A stretch of DNA of 64,000 nt from Numida meleagris (lineage: Eukaryota > Chordata > Aves > Galliformes > Numididae). The notes under the pieces were generated by a model. The model was not told the DNA's origin, made no database searches, and saw only the letters and a list, made by a program, of their open reading frames with translations. Each line of letters starts with the position of its first letter. Position 1 is the first letter of the stretch. Below are positions 1-13,546 of the stretch, piece after piece. The position numbers were made by a program, and so were the translations under genes. The stretch lies in assembly GCF_002078875.1 (NCBI RefSeq), contig NC_034415.1, positions 18,381,975-18,445,974 of the forward strand, in the 5' to 3' direction.

Positions 1-1315
1 TTCACACTATCAGAGTTGATTTAGGGGAACAGTGTAGCTAAGTGGTAAGCATGCATTACTAGCTTGGCTAGGATGAAATAACAGCTGCAGGCTCACTCTG
101 CATCAGTTTTTCCTTGTTTCTTTACTAGGTAAAATTTCCCTGAAATTTTTGTGTTTGATGTTGTTGCAAGATTAAAAAAAAAGAAAATAAATTAAAAAAC
201 AAGCACAAAGCAAAGTGTTTTTTCTTTCTCCTTTTACATTAAAACAGGTTGAAATACTTCCTCAACAAGTTGTTTCGATAATAATCCATCAAAAATTTAG
301 AAAGAATTGATGTACAACTGTGAAAAGTTTCAGTTTTATGAAATCATCATTTTCTGTTGGAAAAACCGTTCCACTGGAAAAAAAAAAAAAACTTCTGCAA
401 GCTTCAGTAGAAAAATCCCTGGACAATTATGCAGTCCAATAGCTCAGCAAGAGTCTCTCTCCTGCCATTTTATATTCTTTTGATGAAAGCTTCTGCCTCC
501 TGTGGTTTTTGCAGTTTATTCTTCTACTTCTGCAGTGCATCTGGTCAATAGAAGAACTGTTCTCTCTAAACACAAGAGAATACTCCAAAAAGAGAAATCT
601 ATGGGTATCTGTTTCAATTGTGCATGAAGTCTCTTTGGGCTGATACCTTTCTTTGTGTTATCCTATTGGAAAGCAAGTTTTAAGGCCAAATATTCATGGA
701 AAGGAAGTTTATAAATCACATGAGAAAGTGTTTTTAGGGAGAGTACAGATTCACTCCCTTCCTCACTGAACCGAGCAGACCCCTGACAAGCTGAGCAACC
801 ACAGCTAACCAATCCTGCTGGGATTCAATATATATTGTCATATTTTTCTGTAAATAGTTTGCTATTATCCTGTAGAATAGGAAAAACAACTTGAATATAT
901 CAAGGAAAACTCACTTGGTCTCAGAAAGTAAGAGGAAAAATACACAACACTACTAAATTTGTCAGGTAAACAAATAATTATGAACTATTTGCTCACCTCT
1001 GAAACTTTTATAAATGTGGAGAGTGTTGTTTGTTAAGGGTGTTCGGACTTCTTAGAGCCAACCTTACATAAAGTTAGTAGTTAAATCACAGTATTAATTG
1101 TAGACTTCTGTTTGCCAAGTGCCAACACACCTTCTCAAAAAAAAAAGCAAAACACTTATTTAAACCTAAGAAACAAAAGCAGTTTGATTTTTATTCAATA
1201 ATTATTTCAGTTGATTCATCTCTGTCTATAAGGGGAGGATATTTTTTAAATGCAGTATTTCTGTTAAATTATCTTCTCCAAATATTCTTTAAGTACTTTT
1301 CTGTCTCACTTTTTC

Positions 1316-1348
1316 AGCAGAACTGAATTTTTTTTAGCAGAACTGAAT
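1316..1348. repeat. Short direct repeat, 20-bp period
   Basis: The 13-mer AGCAGAACTGAAT occurs at 1316-1328 and again at 1336-1348, separated by a T-run. This is the usual product of replication slippage; no function is inferred. Confidence 0.75.
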
Positions 1349-2322
1349 ATCCTTTTTTGACTGTAAATGGGTGAAAATCAAAATATCTGAAGCTAGCCTA
1401 GTAGAGAAAACTACCATTGAACAGAGTGTATGTCTCATGAATGTCACAAGCCCTAAAATTAGGTCTACATCATTTTGGATAGTGACTCTAATTTCATTCT
1501 CAATAGCTCAAAATTACTGCCCTGCTCTGTTCCAGTTTCTAGTTTCTGTAGTTAGTTAGCTGTTGGAGAATAAATTAAGGGAGGAACTGACTCTGTAGTC
1601 ATGCATGGGGCATAGACCACCTTGCTAGGAAGCCTGTTCTTGTGTGTTTATGGGTGATTAGACACTCTTCCAGTCTGAGTCTCCTTGGCACATCTCTGTG
1701 CCATTCCTCTGTGTCTGGTCATTGGTGACCAGGAAGGAGAGTCTGGCACCTCCCTTTCTTTCCTTCCTCAGGGAGTTACGGAAAGTGGTGAGGTCACTTC
1801 TCAGCTTTCTTTTCTTCAGATAAAACAGCCAAGTGTCCTCATAGTGATGTGGAAAATGGTCTAGTCCTTTAGATGCAGATATTCATGCAGAGCAAATGCT
1901 TCAACTCAGCAAGGGAAGCCTTCTCACTCATAAGGTCAAACTGTATTAGGAAATGCAGGTTCACAAATGAGGAGTTGCTGGGTGGGAAAGCTAGGATGCT
2001 GAGGTCCTATTGTTCAGGCCAAGCAAGACAACCAGCCTAGGGCACCGCTTAAAGAAGTGGGAGCAGCTGGAAAGCTTTGAGACCAGTGAATAGTGTGTCA
2101 TATAAAATCAAATCTCATCAGTCTCCAAGCAGGCAAAAGAGAGAAATTCCCTACCACTAAATGTGGACCTGCCAAAGCGGAGTTTGGCCTTGGGCTGTGG
2201 GATGTGCAGCGAGGATTTAGAGGCCATGTGGCTTTTTCAGGGGCTTCTTCTTCCCACTCCTTGACTATTTGTGCTGTAGAACAGAGAGAGCATTAACTAG
2301 TGTGTATCGCTATACAGTTGTG

Positions 2323-2640
2323 ACTATTTTTCTATGTAGTAGTGCTGTCTATCAAAAGGAAAACTAGCAGGTACTGGAGAAATATTCAGGGAGATTATGT
2401 ATTCAAGGCTGTTACTGTCAGCAGTGACAAGCTCAGAAAATTCAACAAATATGGTAACTATGTGTCCCACCCTGAGCATCTGGGCAAAGTCTTGAAAACA
2501 GCAGCAATTGTAGAGAAATAGCCTTCTAGAGGCAATGACAATTTGCTGATGTCCTCAGGGATTACAAGCCTGGATGTGGTTGAAAAGAACTACATTTTCT
2601 CAAATTATTCACCCTGGGTTTGACTAAACAAGGGTAAGAG
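2323..2640 (+). other. Weakly coding-like stretch, possible decayed coding DNA
   Basis: One plus-strand frame stays open for about 65 codons from near 2323 to a TAG at about 2519. It reopens in the same frame for another 34 codons before a TGA. The reading is rich in K, N, G and S and is not low-complexity, but it has no ATG at a sensible place and I recognise no family. Open stretches of this length are not rare in the window, so chance is the leading explanation. A processed pseudogene or remnant of an unknown repeat is the alternative. Confidence 0.15.
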
Positions 2641-3569
2641 TGGCCTCTTTAAAGCTGTGTGAGCTCCTAATTTTCTGATCAAAAAGCAAGAAAACGTCTG
2701 GAAAGAAAGTTGAGGTTGACTCTAGTCTTCACAGAAGCATATACCTTTCCTTCCCTGACTCCCAGATGAATAAACCACTTGCTACAGGGATATCTTATGA
2801 TTTGCTGTTTGGTCAGACAAAATTCACATTGATTGCTTTTATACCAATTGTGATGTACTGTTAACAGCCCTAAAATTATGGGGAGCACATAAGCTTAGTA
2901 CACTTGAACTGAGAAATATAGTGAATAATGCAATATATAGTGGCTTATATTTTCAGTGAAGAATGGTTATAACAAAGTCTACTACCTATACTTGGATTCA
3001 TCGGAACTGCGCCTACATGTACTGCTGCCTCCATAAACACTGTCCTGGCTTGCACTTCAGTGAGATGAACTGTAAAAACAGGCACCACGTTAACATTTCA
3101 TTGATAGTACTGCAAGGCACTTCTGTAGAATGAGTTAAAGGATGCTTGGCAATCACAGCTGATCCCTCATGTTCACTTTGCATCCCTCTATCCTTCCTAG
3201 ATAATATCTAATTGTGTTTGAGTTATCCTGTTTAACCTCAACAAGCTGCTAGCGTTGAGGGTTTACTATGTTGCTCAGTTCAGCTGTCAGGCTTATGACA
3301 TGAAAGAGGAATTAAAAACAAAACCAAAAAATGAAGGGGGGGGCGGAAGGCTAATACATCTACCTTATGAATTGCTCACATCCTCACTTCTACTGGACAA
3401 CCAAATGCCCAAGCTGCTGTACTATTTATCCCTTCCATCATCCCCAGGAGATTGTCCTCAGTTTGCCACATAGCTCATAGATGCATGAGAGGTAGTTCTT
3501 GCTCTGTAGAAAAAGAATAAAATCAATGGAATTTCTTTTTAAATTATTCTTTTGACCATAGCTTTAAAG

Positions 3570-3587
3570 AAAAAAAAAAAAAAAAAA
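3570..3587. repeat. Poly-A tract
   Basis: An uninterrupted run of 18 A. There is no retroposed gene body directly upstream that I can recognise, so it is annotated only as a homopolymer. Confidence 0.9.
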
Positions 3588-6500
3588 CTGAGAGAACTAA
3601 ATCTTTTTGATAAGAGAAATCACTATGATTTGATATCAGTATGTAACAAGCAGCTAGGAAACTATTAATATTTCCAGTTGTTTAAGGTGAGTTATCCTGT
3701 ATGTTTTGGCTCAGTTCTTTTGGAATTGTGCAATACCCTCTTGTAACAGAAGTTTGTTTCATGTCTTTGAAGATTTGAAGCCCCAGGAAAGCTTCTGTTG
3801 CGTTTTCTGTCTTGGAGATTGCGTGCTTTGCTAGATTTTCCAAATGATCTGTGGGGCAAATATTTCTGTCAGCTTGTTTCATACATCTAGTGAAATAAAT
3901 GTGTGAGAAGAGAGAAATCATTTCTGATTTCTTCATTTCCACACCAGCATATAGCCATTAATCCTCACCTCCAGCCTGCTTACAGTGTGTTATTACCTCA
4001 CACGTGCTGGCCTAGGGACAGAGGAAGCCAAATTCTATTTTAAAAACAGATGGCCAAAACCATATACTTAGTAAAATATTAAGCAGAAATCAATATGAAT
4101 CTCCAATCCCAACAGGTTTACCTTTTTACTCTCATGGGATCTTTCCCTCCTGTGTATATTGCATTGCTGATATTGTATCGAGTACTCTATGGAGGGTCCT
4201 TCCCTTTTTCCTTTTCAAAACACCTTGCAGACTTAGGAGCTTTCTGTTATGGCTGCAGCATGGGCAGTCTTATCCACAAGAGATCATCTGCTTTTCAAGC
4301 CTAATATTTTCAATTCTGAAATGTTGATATTGCTGTTAGCTAACAAGGCTCCACTTAAAACTAGAATAAATAAGCACTTCTAAGATAAAAGTGAACTTCT
4401 CTAGAGAGCGTGTTAGGACAACATTTAAGGCAGTTGCTGTACTGCTAATTTCTGTCCTTTGGCAGTAATGAACTCAGTAAACAGTTCAGATGTGTGGCTA
4501 TGCTTTATAGGAAAATACTAACTAACAATTGTACAAATTTGGCCGTTAGGGAATAATTCCTTCTTGTAGTCCTTAAAGATGTTTATAAACATTATTTTGT
4601 TATTTTTGCCCTTTGTATGGGCAAAGTCTATAGATTCATAATCCCTGCAGAAAAGTCAGCCCCATCTCATCAGTTTCATCTTCTGTGGTTTCTCTTCCAG
4701 CCATTTTTTCTTCAAACTATTTTGCTTTCAGACATATTCAGGTTTTATAACTGTCAGTGAAAAGGAAAAAATGAATGCATTGTGGGGGGAAATGGTTTGG
4801 AGGAAACCTAAGAGTGAAATATTTGCTAATAGACAGTGACTTGGCAGCTCTGGAGCCAAGGAACATCAGTCTGAAAGCAAGCAAATAGCATGTCTATGAA
4901 TATAGAAAGTAGAAGCCTGAAAGAGAAAAGAGGGACCCAGTCATGACAGCAAAGAGCAGAACTGAGAACAATGGATCTAATTTAATATTTTTTTTCTCTC
5001 GCATTTTCAAAGCTTGTCTTGAGCTAGAATGTGCAATTTCTTTCTCAGCACTTCTATTCTTTTCCCTCTTTTAAAAGAAAGCTGTGAAGTTTGGAGAAGA
5101 GGAGATGATAACAATCTTAAATGTTGTTAAAAGTGAGCACTTATTAATATTTTAAGTAACTGCATATATTGAAAGTTCTGAAGAATTAAAATTAATTTTA
5201 AAGGCTCTGCAGATCAAATTAATTTCTTGAGCAGGACTAGAAGTGTCCCTTTCAGGATAAGAAGCCACTGAAAAATCTCCTTGATACTTTTCTAATTCTC
5301 CTCAATTCTGTTCTTATTCTTCTCTTTCACTGAAGGAGATTTATCTTTTATTTAAATAGCACTAGATATGTTTCACATAGAAAACTAACTTCAAAAGTAC
5401 CCAGCTTTCTTCTTACCATCAATTATTAGAGCCCTCCAGGTGTTTAGTCTCTGAAATTTTTTTAGAAGAACTTGATCAGATTTTTTTGATAGATTCAGGA
5501 GGGTTTGGATAGCCAAGAAATTCACCTCCAACCTCAGAAGATCTATCTGCTCATAGTAAACTGATTTCCAACTATCTTCTTGCTCCTCTGAGGCCCATAA
5601 TCCCTATATATTTGTGTACAAAGTAGGAATTTACTCAGCAAGCTATAAAGATTATTGACATATTTTGATGAAATCGTGTCACAAGTATAAAACTCTTGCA
5701 AATGGCACATGCAGAGAATTTCATTATCAATAAAGGGAAGAGTGTATGGGATAGGCCACCTTGGTCACAACCAGACCAGGAATGACTGATGCTTGATGTT
5801 CACCTGAGGACAGCCTGGCTAAATGCTGGAGGAATAAACAGAGGTGGTTTCAGTGAGATGAGTGCTTGTAGCACTGCTGCAGACACAACACCTCTGAAAA
5901 TCAATTTGGACTTGTATTCTTTTTCTATGCTATTTCTTTCTGAGATTTATTTCAGCTGAATGGCTGCCAGTACTCTCTTTATTACCGTCTCTTGGAGCCT
6001 ACAGCAACTTTAGCCAACCAGCCCTGTCTAACCCTGTCTTCAGTGTGTTTTGAAGTTGTTTTGGCTGAAGGAGGAACTTGTGATTATAGAAGAAACCTCT
6101 TTCTCCCCAATCTGATACTGCGCTTTAAATTTCCTAACACTAGACTCAGATCAGAAAAGGGGAGAAAGGTAGCACCCGAAAGCCATTTTCTGACACTTCT
6201 CTTCCTCCATTCCCATCACAGCCTATTTGTGAAGATGAGATTCTCTGAGATGCAACAACTTCTCAACTTATGCCAGCAGGATCTGCACAGCCCTGACAGA
6301 AGCATGCTAATATCTTTGGGATAGTTACTTTATCTTCATTTAAAATGCAATTAAACAGAACAAATACTGTGAGGAAATGGACAAGATTTTACATTTGCAT
6401 ACAAAAATTAGGGGGAAGATCTTTTCATCACATTATGAATTTTATATAAACATTTTGGAAAGAAAATAATATGTGGCGATAATGTAGACTGATATAATGA

Positions 6501-7753
6501 GATAACTGGAATGATAGTACTGTTGTCTGCAGGGTCAAAAAAATGTTCCAGGAAAGAATTAATAATTTATGGAAATGTTTATCCCTATAATTAAATACTG
6601 GAATTTGGAGCCACTTCCTGCTAAGTTGTTTTAGTCTGCAAAAATTAATTCTTAACTCCAGAAAGAGAAATTTGAGTAGAAAAGTTCCTTTAGGATGTTA
6701 TTGAATTTTCTGCCTAAAGGAAAGGTTCCATTGCTCTGATTCAGAATGGAAGTATTATTTTCACACAAAACTCTGGATGCAAGCAAAGGAGACAATGAAA
6801 CTCATTGTGAAAGGGGAATTGGAAATGAGGAACAGACCTGTGCTTTTATATTTCTAGTGTATTTGTACTTAAGGGTAATAACATTCCTTAAGAAGTTTAA
6901 GGTCTGTAACGCTAGACACTTTTTAGCATTTGGAACACACCTCTCCAGCTATTGATACACACGACAAAGCTCCTGGTTAGGTCTTCAATGAGCTTGAACG
7001 AGGCATTTTCTGCACAAAGTTACAGAACTAAATTGTAATGGGAGGCTCCAATATTGAATAGCACATTCTAGGGTCATCTTCTGAGCCAGTATCACCTATA
7101 TAGCACTTTATAAGCCAAGAGTTTAATTTTAATCCAGAGTAAAGGGATGAACTCCCATTTCGATGAACTTCAGTGGATGAATGCAGAAGCAAAGGCTTAG
7201 CTTTTGGCAGGCTACCTCCCATATTTTTTTTCTGCCTAACGTTAATGAGTTTGATATTATCATAATATAACCACTGCATTTAATTTCTAACCTGAATAAT
7301 TAAAAAAATAATAATGAAAGGAACAAAAGCTGGAGGCAGAGGGATAGTGGAGGAAGAGGAAAATGGCCTGCAATACAATTGCCCTGACTTCAACTCTTCA
7401 GAACTAATCTTTCTTGGCAAGCTGAATATGCTGAGTTTGTTTGTGTGGCTGAATGTGTAGCAAAGAACAGGTAAGCCACGGGTGAAAACATGAACTCCCC
7501 CTTGCCAATGAGCAGTTGGCCAAGCAGGTCAGCCCTACAATTCCTTATGCCCCATAAATCTACACAAAGGTAGGCACAGGGGAGAAATTATTTCTCAAAT
7601 AGCCAAGAAATATTATAGCAAGAGAGCTTGAAAATGCTGTGTGCCTATGGGAGTAATGAAAAAATGCTAAAGGACTGAATTCCTCACGCTGTCTCTAGGT
7701 CTGGAATAACATGGAGCTGCATATGATACTGTGGGAGCCACAATTACTCAGAT

Positions 7754-7771
7754 GTGATCTGTACAGATCAC
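7754..7771. repeat. Perfect 18-bp palindrome
   Basis: GTGATCTGTACAGATCAC equals its own reverse complement. The symmetry stops at the next base on each side. It may be chance or a dimeric protein-binding site; no factor is assigned. Confidence 0.85.
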
Positions 7772-8094
7772 TGGTATATACTGATATTGTCACGTCCTTC
7801 TTCATTACTGCTGCAGAAACGCACGATTAGAAGTGCTGCAGACACGGACTATTAAAATTTTCTTTCTTGTCCAGTGAGCACTGACTAAAACATAGCTATG
7901 GGGTCATCAAAGAAAATCCATTATTTTGAGCAGTGTAACACTTAAAGGCCAGCATGCACATTAACTATTTTAATTGTCAACTACAACAGCACTGTGGTGT
8001 AACATTAAAGATGCTCTAAAGTTTGCTGTTTGCTGACAGTGCATGACAGTTTTGCAGACCGTAACACTTTCACAAATGTTACCTTAGGCAGGCA

Positions 8095-8110
8095 ATATAT
8101 ATATATATAT
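8095..8110. repeat. (AT)8 microsatellite
   Basis: Eight AT dinucleotides followed by a short T-run. Confidence 0.9.
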
Positions 8111-8914
8111 TTTTCTGTGTAGCTTGAATTAACATAAGTTTGAGAGAACGTAAGATGGCTGGATTGCTTTTAGTCCCATACACACAATTCTCATGTAGAA
8201 TGAATGTAAACTTAACTTCTCAAAAATAAGAATTGGTCTTTTTAAAAATAATAATAATCTGATTCCACTAATTGGTTAAAACATGATTTTTAATTTGATT
8301 GAAATTTCATGGAAACTACACTTGGTTTATTTTGTAATTAACTGGTCCCCTTCCCTATAACCAGTCATATGACAGGTGTCGCTCTCCACATCTGTCTTTG
8401 GCCTTTTTCCTGAATGTCATGTTTTGGTAACCCCTTAACCCTTAAAGATAGAGAAAATACGTTGATAAGCTGCTTGGTTGCGTTTCTGCCCTGAGGCAAT
8501 GGCCCGCCTCTCACTCCACTGCATCACCAACAGGCACAACACAAAGTGCCCTTAAAGTGCTTTCCTTAAAGCATGGAGTAAACCCTAACAGTGGATTTTT
8601 CTCTCTAAACTCAACCAGTGTCCTTTGAGGTAGCATTCCTTCTTCACACAGGTCTCTCTGATCCCCTTTTTAATTTTGCAAACCTATGCACAGATTTCTT
8701 GAGTTTCAAACATCATTACAATGTCATACCAGCCAGTCAGTATCTGCTAGGGCTGCAGGCTGTTCCTGCAGTCAGATCTAGCCTTCTGTCACCAGCATCC
8801 TATAAAAGCCTTTTCTCGTTGCTGATAGCATTTGAATTCAGAGGCTGTTCTGTAGTTCTTTTAGTGTTGATGAGATTATGGAAGAGATTTTTGAAGGCAT
8901 AAATTAGACTTATA

Positions 8915-8952
8915 TGTCCAAATCCCATTGGTTTTCAGTGGGAATGGTGGGT
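8915..8952. repeat. Degenerate palindromic repeat of the TGACTTCAATGGG family
   Basis: AATCCCATTG is followed by a short spacer and CAGTGGGAATG, giving an imperfect hairpin, and then by GTGGGTGCC. The motif, a CCCATTG arm then a CAGTGGG arm followed by a GGGTGCC tail, resembles an old palindromic repeat common in bird and reptile genomes. The assignment rests on recalled motif similarity. Confidence 0.4.
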
Positions 8953-11900
8953 GCCAGAATAGTTTTTTGTCCTTGACAATCTTCCCCTATTTCTTAAATA
9001 AAGATGGTACAAAAAAAAAGGTTCTTTCATTTTAGAGGAATTTGTAGAAGTCATAAATTAAGACTTAGATAAACAATTTAAACCCAGTATACTTTGTAGT
9101 GGAACTATGCCCCAGTGTGCATTGTGTAGTAAGACCCAGAGCATACTTAAGCAGTTAAGGCCTCTGCTGATTTACTGCCAGATGAGCCAGGCCCATGCGG
9201 ATATCCTAATGCAGAGTGAGGGGCTGAGCAAGGAGTTAGCTGAGGTAGGACAGAGGACTGGCGAAGGACTTGGGGGTGGCAGGTGTCCAGTATCAAGAAA
9301 TGGAATATTTATTGAGAAACCAGATGGAGTGAGGATCTCTATTCTTCTCTTGCTTCTTTCTTAATTTGAGGAAGCCTCTCTTTCTACATTACTGTGTGAC
9401 ACAGAATTTGGCAGTTGCGGTGACTACTGTGTGAGGAGACTGCTAAAAATATCAAACTTCCAGTGTGTGAAAAAGCAATAGCATATGAGCTGCCTAATCA
9501 GTTTTCTACACCTCTCACCTCAGCAGATTGAAGTACTTAGCCGTATACTATTCGTTAAGTAACATTCCACTGCTGAATTCTGTTTACCAGGTAAAGAGAT
9601 GATATTTTTTGTCAGTGTTCCAATTAATCGGTGTTTCCTGTGCACATGGAAAGAATTGCTAAGCTCTGATTCATCACAGTAAGTCCCCTGCTGCTGCAGA
9701 TAATGGTGGTGTGGGGGTGGGTTTGGTTGACTAATATGCCATAAATGCCACTTGGGTTATAAGCTCTTGAGGCATAATGATTTTGAGGTAGTCTGTCGTG
9801 TGTCATAATGTCACATCACATAAGGTAAATCTGACTCGTGTAATCCAGTTTGATATGTTGCCATTAGAATATGATGAAGGTTTTTTTATGCAGTAGAATA
9901 CCCCATGTCAAATGTCTTTCCCCCTGCCTTTTGTGCCTCTCATGGGAAAATTTTCGGGAGAGCTACCAGCTCTTCCTGTTAGCTTCAGACAGAAGAATCT
10001 CAAGAGCCTTTTCAGAATTCCATGACGTGGCCAAGTGTAGCATGGTTAAAACATCTGCTGAAAGCAGTGTAGAAGTGGCAAGTTTTGACCCTCAGAAAGA
10101 CAAAAATATGGCTATTTTAAGAGAGAGAATCTCTTAAATCCCTCTGGTAAACAGCATGAGTTGCAGTCTGTCAGTGTCTCAATGTCTCTAAAATCTGCTG
10201 AACCATTTGGCACTGTTTCAGAGTTGGAAATGTTTTTCTTCTTCATGTGATAGTAGGAAAAGGGGGATATTGTTGGGGTTCTTGCGTTTTTCTTTTTTTT
10301 ATATTATTATTTGACATCCAGGAGACACCTCACACCATTAAGGAGTTGTTCCACGTAGACATGTTTTTCCCTTTCTCTTGCAAGGTAAACACAGTGGTTG
10401 GTTGTTCTAGCTAAGAGGAGTTAAATAGGGAAACAAGGAGGCATTTCAGTGAGCAGGTCACTGCTCTCTCTTAAAAGTGGTGGCCAAGATAAATGGGAGG
10501 AAAAGAAATGAAGGTGGTACTTGCATAAACTTCTGGAACAATAGAGAGATTGCTATTTCCTCACCCAGTGTGGAGGGGGTGGAGCTGCTGAGATGGAGCT
10601 GATTACGGCAGCTGCAGGGCAGTGTGGCACTGCACAAATAAGGGAGAACAGGCTGTGCTTTCCAAGGGAACCTTTTAATTGTTTGGAGTCCACCAGGAAG
10701 TCAACTCTGCCCTGATTTCTGACGTGATTCAATAGGCGATTTTCCAGAGATGTCTGGAGCCAGAATGCAACCAGTCTGATAGGGCCATGGAGAGTATTCC
10801 CATGATTATAAAACCATAGAGGGACTAGTTGTTTTGGGAGGTGTGCTGAGTTAATGATAAAACAGTGTATGCGTTATCAAGCAGATATTGTGTTCTCAAA
10901 TAAAGAGCTGATTATGCCTGGGCGCACAGGGCTGCTTTCTGCTTGCTGCTATAAAGGGGCCATTCCTACTGACTTCAAATGACAGCATGTAATTCAGAAG
11001 AGAAACTCAAAGTTTTTCCCCTGAGATATGCTTTATTTATTACCAGTTCTCTCTGGGCTCTCTACTCTTCAAACCTCACTGACTTCTTTGAGCTGGACTG
11101 TAGCCCTGTGCATTCCAAAGAAGGGGGTACAGTGTGAAGAGCTTTAGTGCCAAACTGCTATCTGATATACTTACAGGGCAGAGGATTGCTGCGCTTTGTT
11201 CTGCTGGCATGGGGCTCCCAATAGAGGAACAGGAAGCCACCAAGCAACAGAGTTGCCTGCCCTGCCCCTTCTGTCAGGGGCCCGTATCACACGGGGTGGT
11301 CGCAGTGTCCCCTCTCCCTCCCTCCACAGCCCTGGAAATTCCCACTGACCTGTGACTATCTGGAGTATTCATGACTGAGCTTTTTTTCTTTTCCCTAGTG
11401 TTTATTGCTTTGGTCTCTAATGCTTCCTGCCAGCTACACATTATTGCAAGTAAAAGCTTTTTAGATATGAATACCTAGCCCTTACCTAGACTGACTTGCA
11501 GCCATTGTTATGGAGGCAACTGGATATGAATAGATCCATCTGACTCAAGTGTAGCAGTCTCAGTCCCTTCGAATTTGTTCACCTAAGTAGCTCCACTAAG
11601 TACTGCTCATAAACTGCTCCTCCTTTAGACTGATGCTAATAGAATGAGGCTAAGTATGTAATACGTTTTCCTTACAGAGGTATTAATATATGCTGAAGTC
11701 CTGCTCCTTCCCTCTTTGGGCATGAAAGAACTTAACCACTGCAGAAAAACTTTGTCTCTTCTGTACAGAATGGCTAAGAGAATGTCAGGGATACTGGAAT
11801 ATTTAGGAACGCTTCATCCAGAGAATAGGATTTAATGACATTTTCTGCAACAATGCTGCACAGGAAGAGCAAGGATATTCAGTTTATCTGGTTATTTGGA

Positions 11901-12355
11901 GGGAATTATTTGCAGCAGGATGGACCAAGATTATTTAGGTCACTGGAATATGCATTGGTGTCCCTAAAATAAGAAACTATTGACAAAAAAGTGAGATTGT
12001 TCTATCAAGGACATCTGCACAGCTCCAACTCAAGGTAGTGGTTATGGAAGGAAAATGAGGGTCTGGGCCACTGATGTCCATTATTGTGTGTAGTACTGAA
12101 CAAAAGACAAAGGAAAAATCCTGTGCTAGCTAGAGCAAATGACATGATTCTGGTAGGCTGGTGACAGGTATTGCATTCACTGTGTTTATCATTTCTTCAT
12201 TTTTCTGTACTTTTCAGCAAATCATTTTTCAGCAAAATGTTAAACAGTTTCACACTGTCAGATTTTAATTGGGAGAATTTGATCAGCACTCCCTTTAGTT
12301 CCAATAACTGTTGATAGTTTAAGAACTTGTCTGTTACCTCTGCCAAATACTTTTT

Positions 12356-12382
12356 AGAGGGTGGGGTGGAGGGGGGGGGGGG
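12356..12382 (+). repeat. G-rich run with G-quadruplex potential
   Basis: The plus strand carries GGG, then T, GGGG, TGGA and a run of twelve G at 12371-12382. Four or more G-tracts with short loops satisfy the usual quadruplex pattern. No promoter or CpG island accompanies it, so it is annotated as low-complexity sequence with structure-forming potential. Confidence 0.75.
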
Positions 12383-12387
12383 AAACC

Positions 12388-12427
12388 TGCTTCTGCTCTC
12401 ATTGAAAGCAATGGAAAACAGAGCAGT
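12388..12427. repeat. Degenerate palindromic repeat of the TGACTTCAATGGG family
   Basis: CTGCTCTCATTG is followed by AAAG and CAATGGAAAACAGAGCAG, so the two sides pair as an imperfect hairpin around a CATTG/CAATG centre. The layout matches other copies in the window (33177, 37563, 60965). Confidence 0.4.
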
Positions 12428-13116
12428 TCTCCTGAAATCAGCACTGTCTTTTGCAAAGATGATCAGCAGCAGAGCACGAGTGGCTTTTAAAAAGACTACT
12501 GGCATATGGGCAACACAAAGAAAGCTGCACATTGTGACATTACTAAAGAAAAAGAGATGAGAGATTCAATGGTTGCTTTCCAGATCTCACAGCTGGACTA
12601 CTAAGGTAGGAAACATAAGCAAGCTATCATGTCACTTTTACAGGAGTGGAGAAAAGCTTTTCTTCCTGTGTAGAGAAGCTTAAATGCTGCAGTAGTTTTT
12701 CTAATCTATGCACATCATATATGATGTTTGTGAGCTTTAGCTTTAAAAATAAATAATAAATCTGACATTCAGGAAAATGCAATGTACTGCAGTGTGTATC
12801 TATACATATGTTTGGATAACAAAAGAATTTTTAGATGCCTATTTTCTGCTAGCACACAACCTTGCTGCTGTGCAGCTTGACTGATTTCTGAGTATTTAAA
12901 GGGGAAAAAATGAAAAGGTTGCTGAAGTGTTTAAAAAGCGTAGTAAAATTTTCCATAACTAGGCAACAGTTTTAGGCCTTGATGCTCACGTCTTTTCTGA
13001 TTCTATTCTATAGTCTTATTTCAGTGCAGATGGGGGTGGGGGGTGAAACACAAGTGAAATATGCGACTTGCGGAATCAAACTCCATAACCCGAGATTAAG
13101 TTATAAAGCAGGTATG

Positions 13117-13122
13117 TTTATT
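13117..13122 (-). terminator. LTR polyadenylation signal AATAAA
   Basis: TTTATT on the plus strand reads AATAAA on the minus strand, followed by CATACC. It lies downstream of the TATA-like box, as expected at the R region of an LTR. Confidence 0.55.
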
Positions 13123-13214
13123 ACGGTGCTGCGCCCACACCGGATGCGAGGGGGTCACCGCCCTACCAAACTCGCATACCCCTGGACAAAAGTGTTAGAC
13201 ATTTAAAAGCCAAA

Positions 13215-13275
13215 CTTATACATATTCATTGAACGCTGTTACATATTCATTACTTTTCCGGGAATTCATTTGCAT
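13215..13275 (-). promoter_or_regulatory. LTR promoter elements (octamer and TATA-like box)
   Basis: On the minus strand an exact octamer ATGCAAAT (13268-13275) precedes CAAT-containing sequence and then TATAAG (13215-13220). Order and spacing fit a retroviral U3 promoter. Whether it is active cannot be told from sequence. Confidence 0.45.
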
Positions 13276-13546
13276 GTTATCCTTCCCCTTTGCACATGCG
13301 TTGTAGCTCCTTCTGGTGGTCGTTGGATGAAGGCTCGATGTCTTCCTCCCCACTCGGTGGTCGCTCTTGGATGAAGTCAGGAGTCTTCATCTTGAACTTT
13401 GTCCCAGTTTGGGGAGGCTCTCCTATCTTGCATGCCTTTGTAGTTTCTTATCATTCCCCCTTTCACTGTTTTCCTGTTTGTTCTCCTCTTACTGACTTGC
13501 AACAATCTGATAATGGAGAGCTAAACTAAACAATGTCTGGCAGTGA

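Larger units (their letters stand above)
1..13043. other. Non-coding unique sequence, left part
   Basis: No gene is supported here. The sequence is AT-rich, CpG-poor and dense in stop codons in all six frames. The longest open frames are about 110 codons, without recognisable domains or a plausible series of splice sites. It holds A/T runs (for example 377-391 and 3570-3587), an AT dinucleotide tract, a small slippage-type direct repeat near 1316-1348, an 18-bp palindrome, a G-rich run and degenerate palindromic repeats. Slightly GC-richer patches lie near 10560-10660 and 11170-11350, but neither reads as a CpG-island promoter. It is probably intergenic or intronic DNA. Confidence 0.7.

Noticed and set aside
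3570..3587. Poly-A tract as a mark of a processed pseudogene
   Set aside because: The upstream 300 bases show no gene-like body and no target-site duplication was found.
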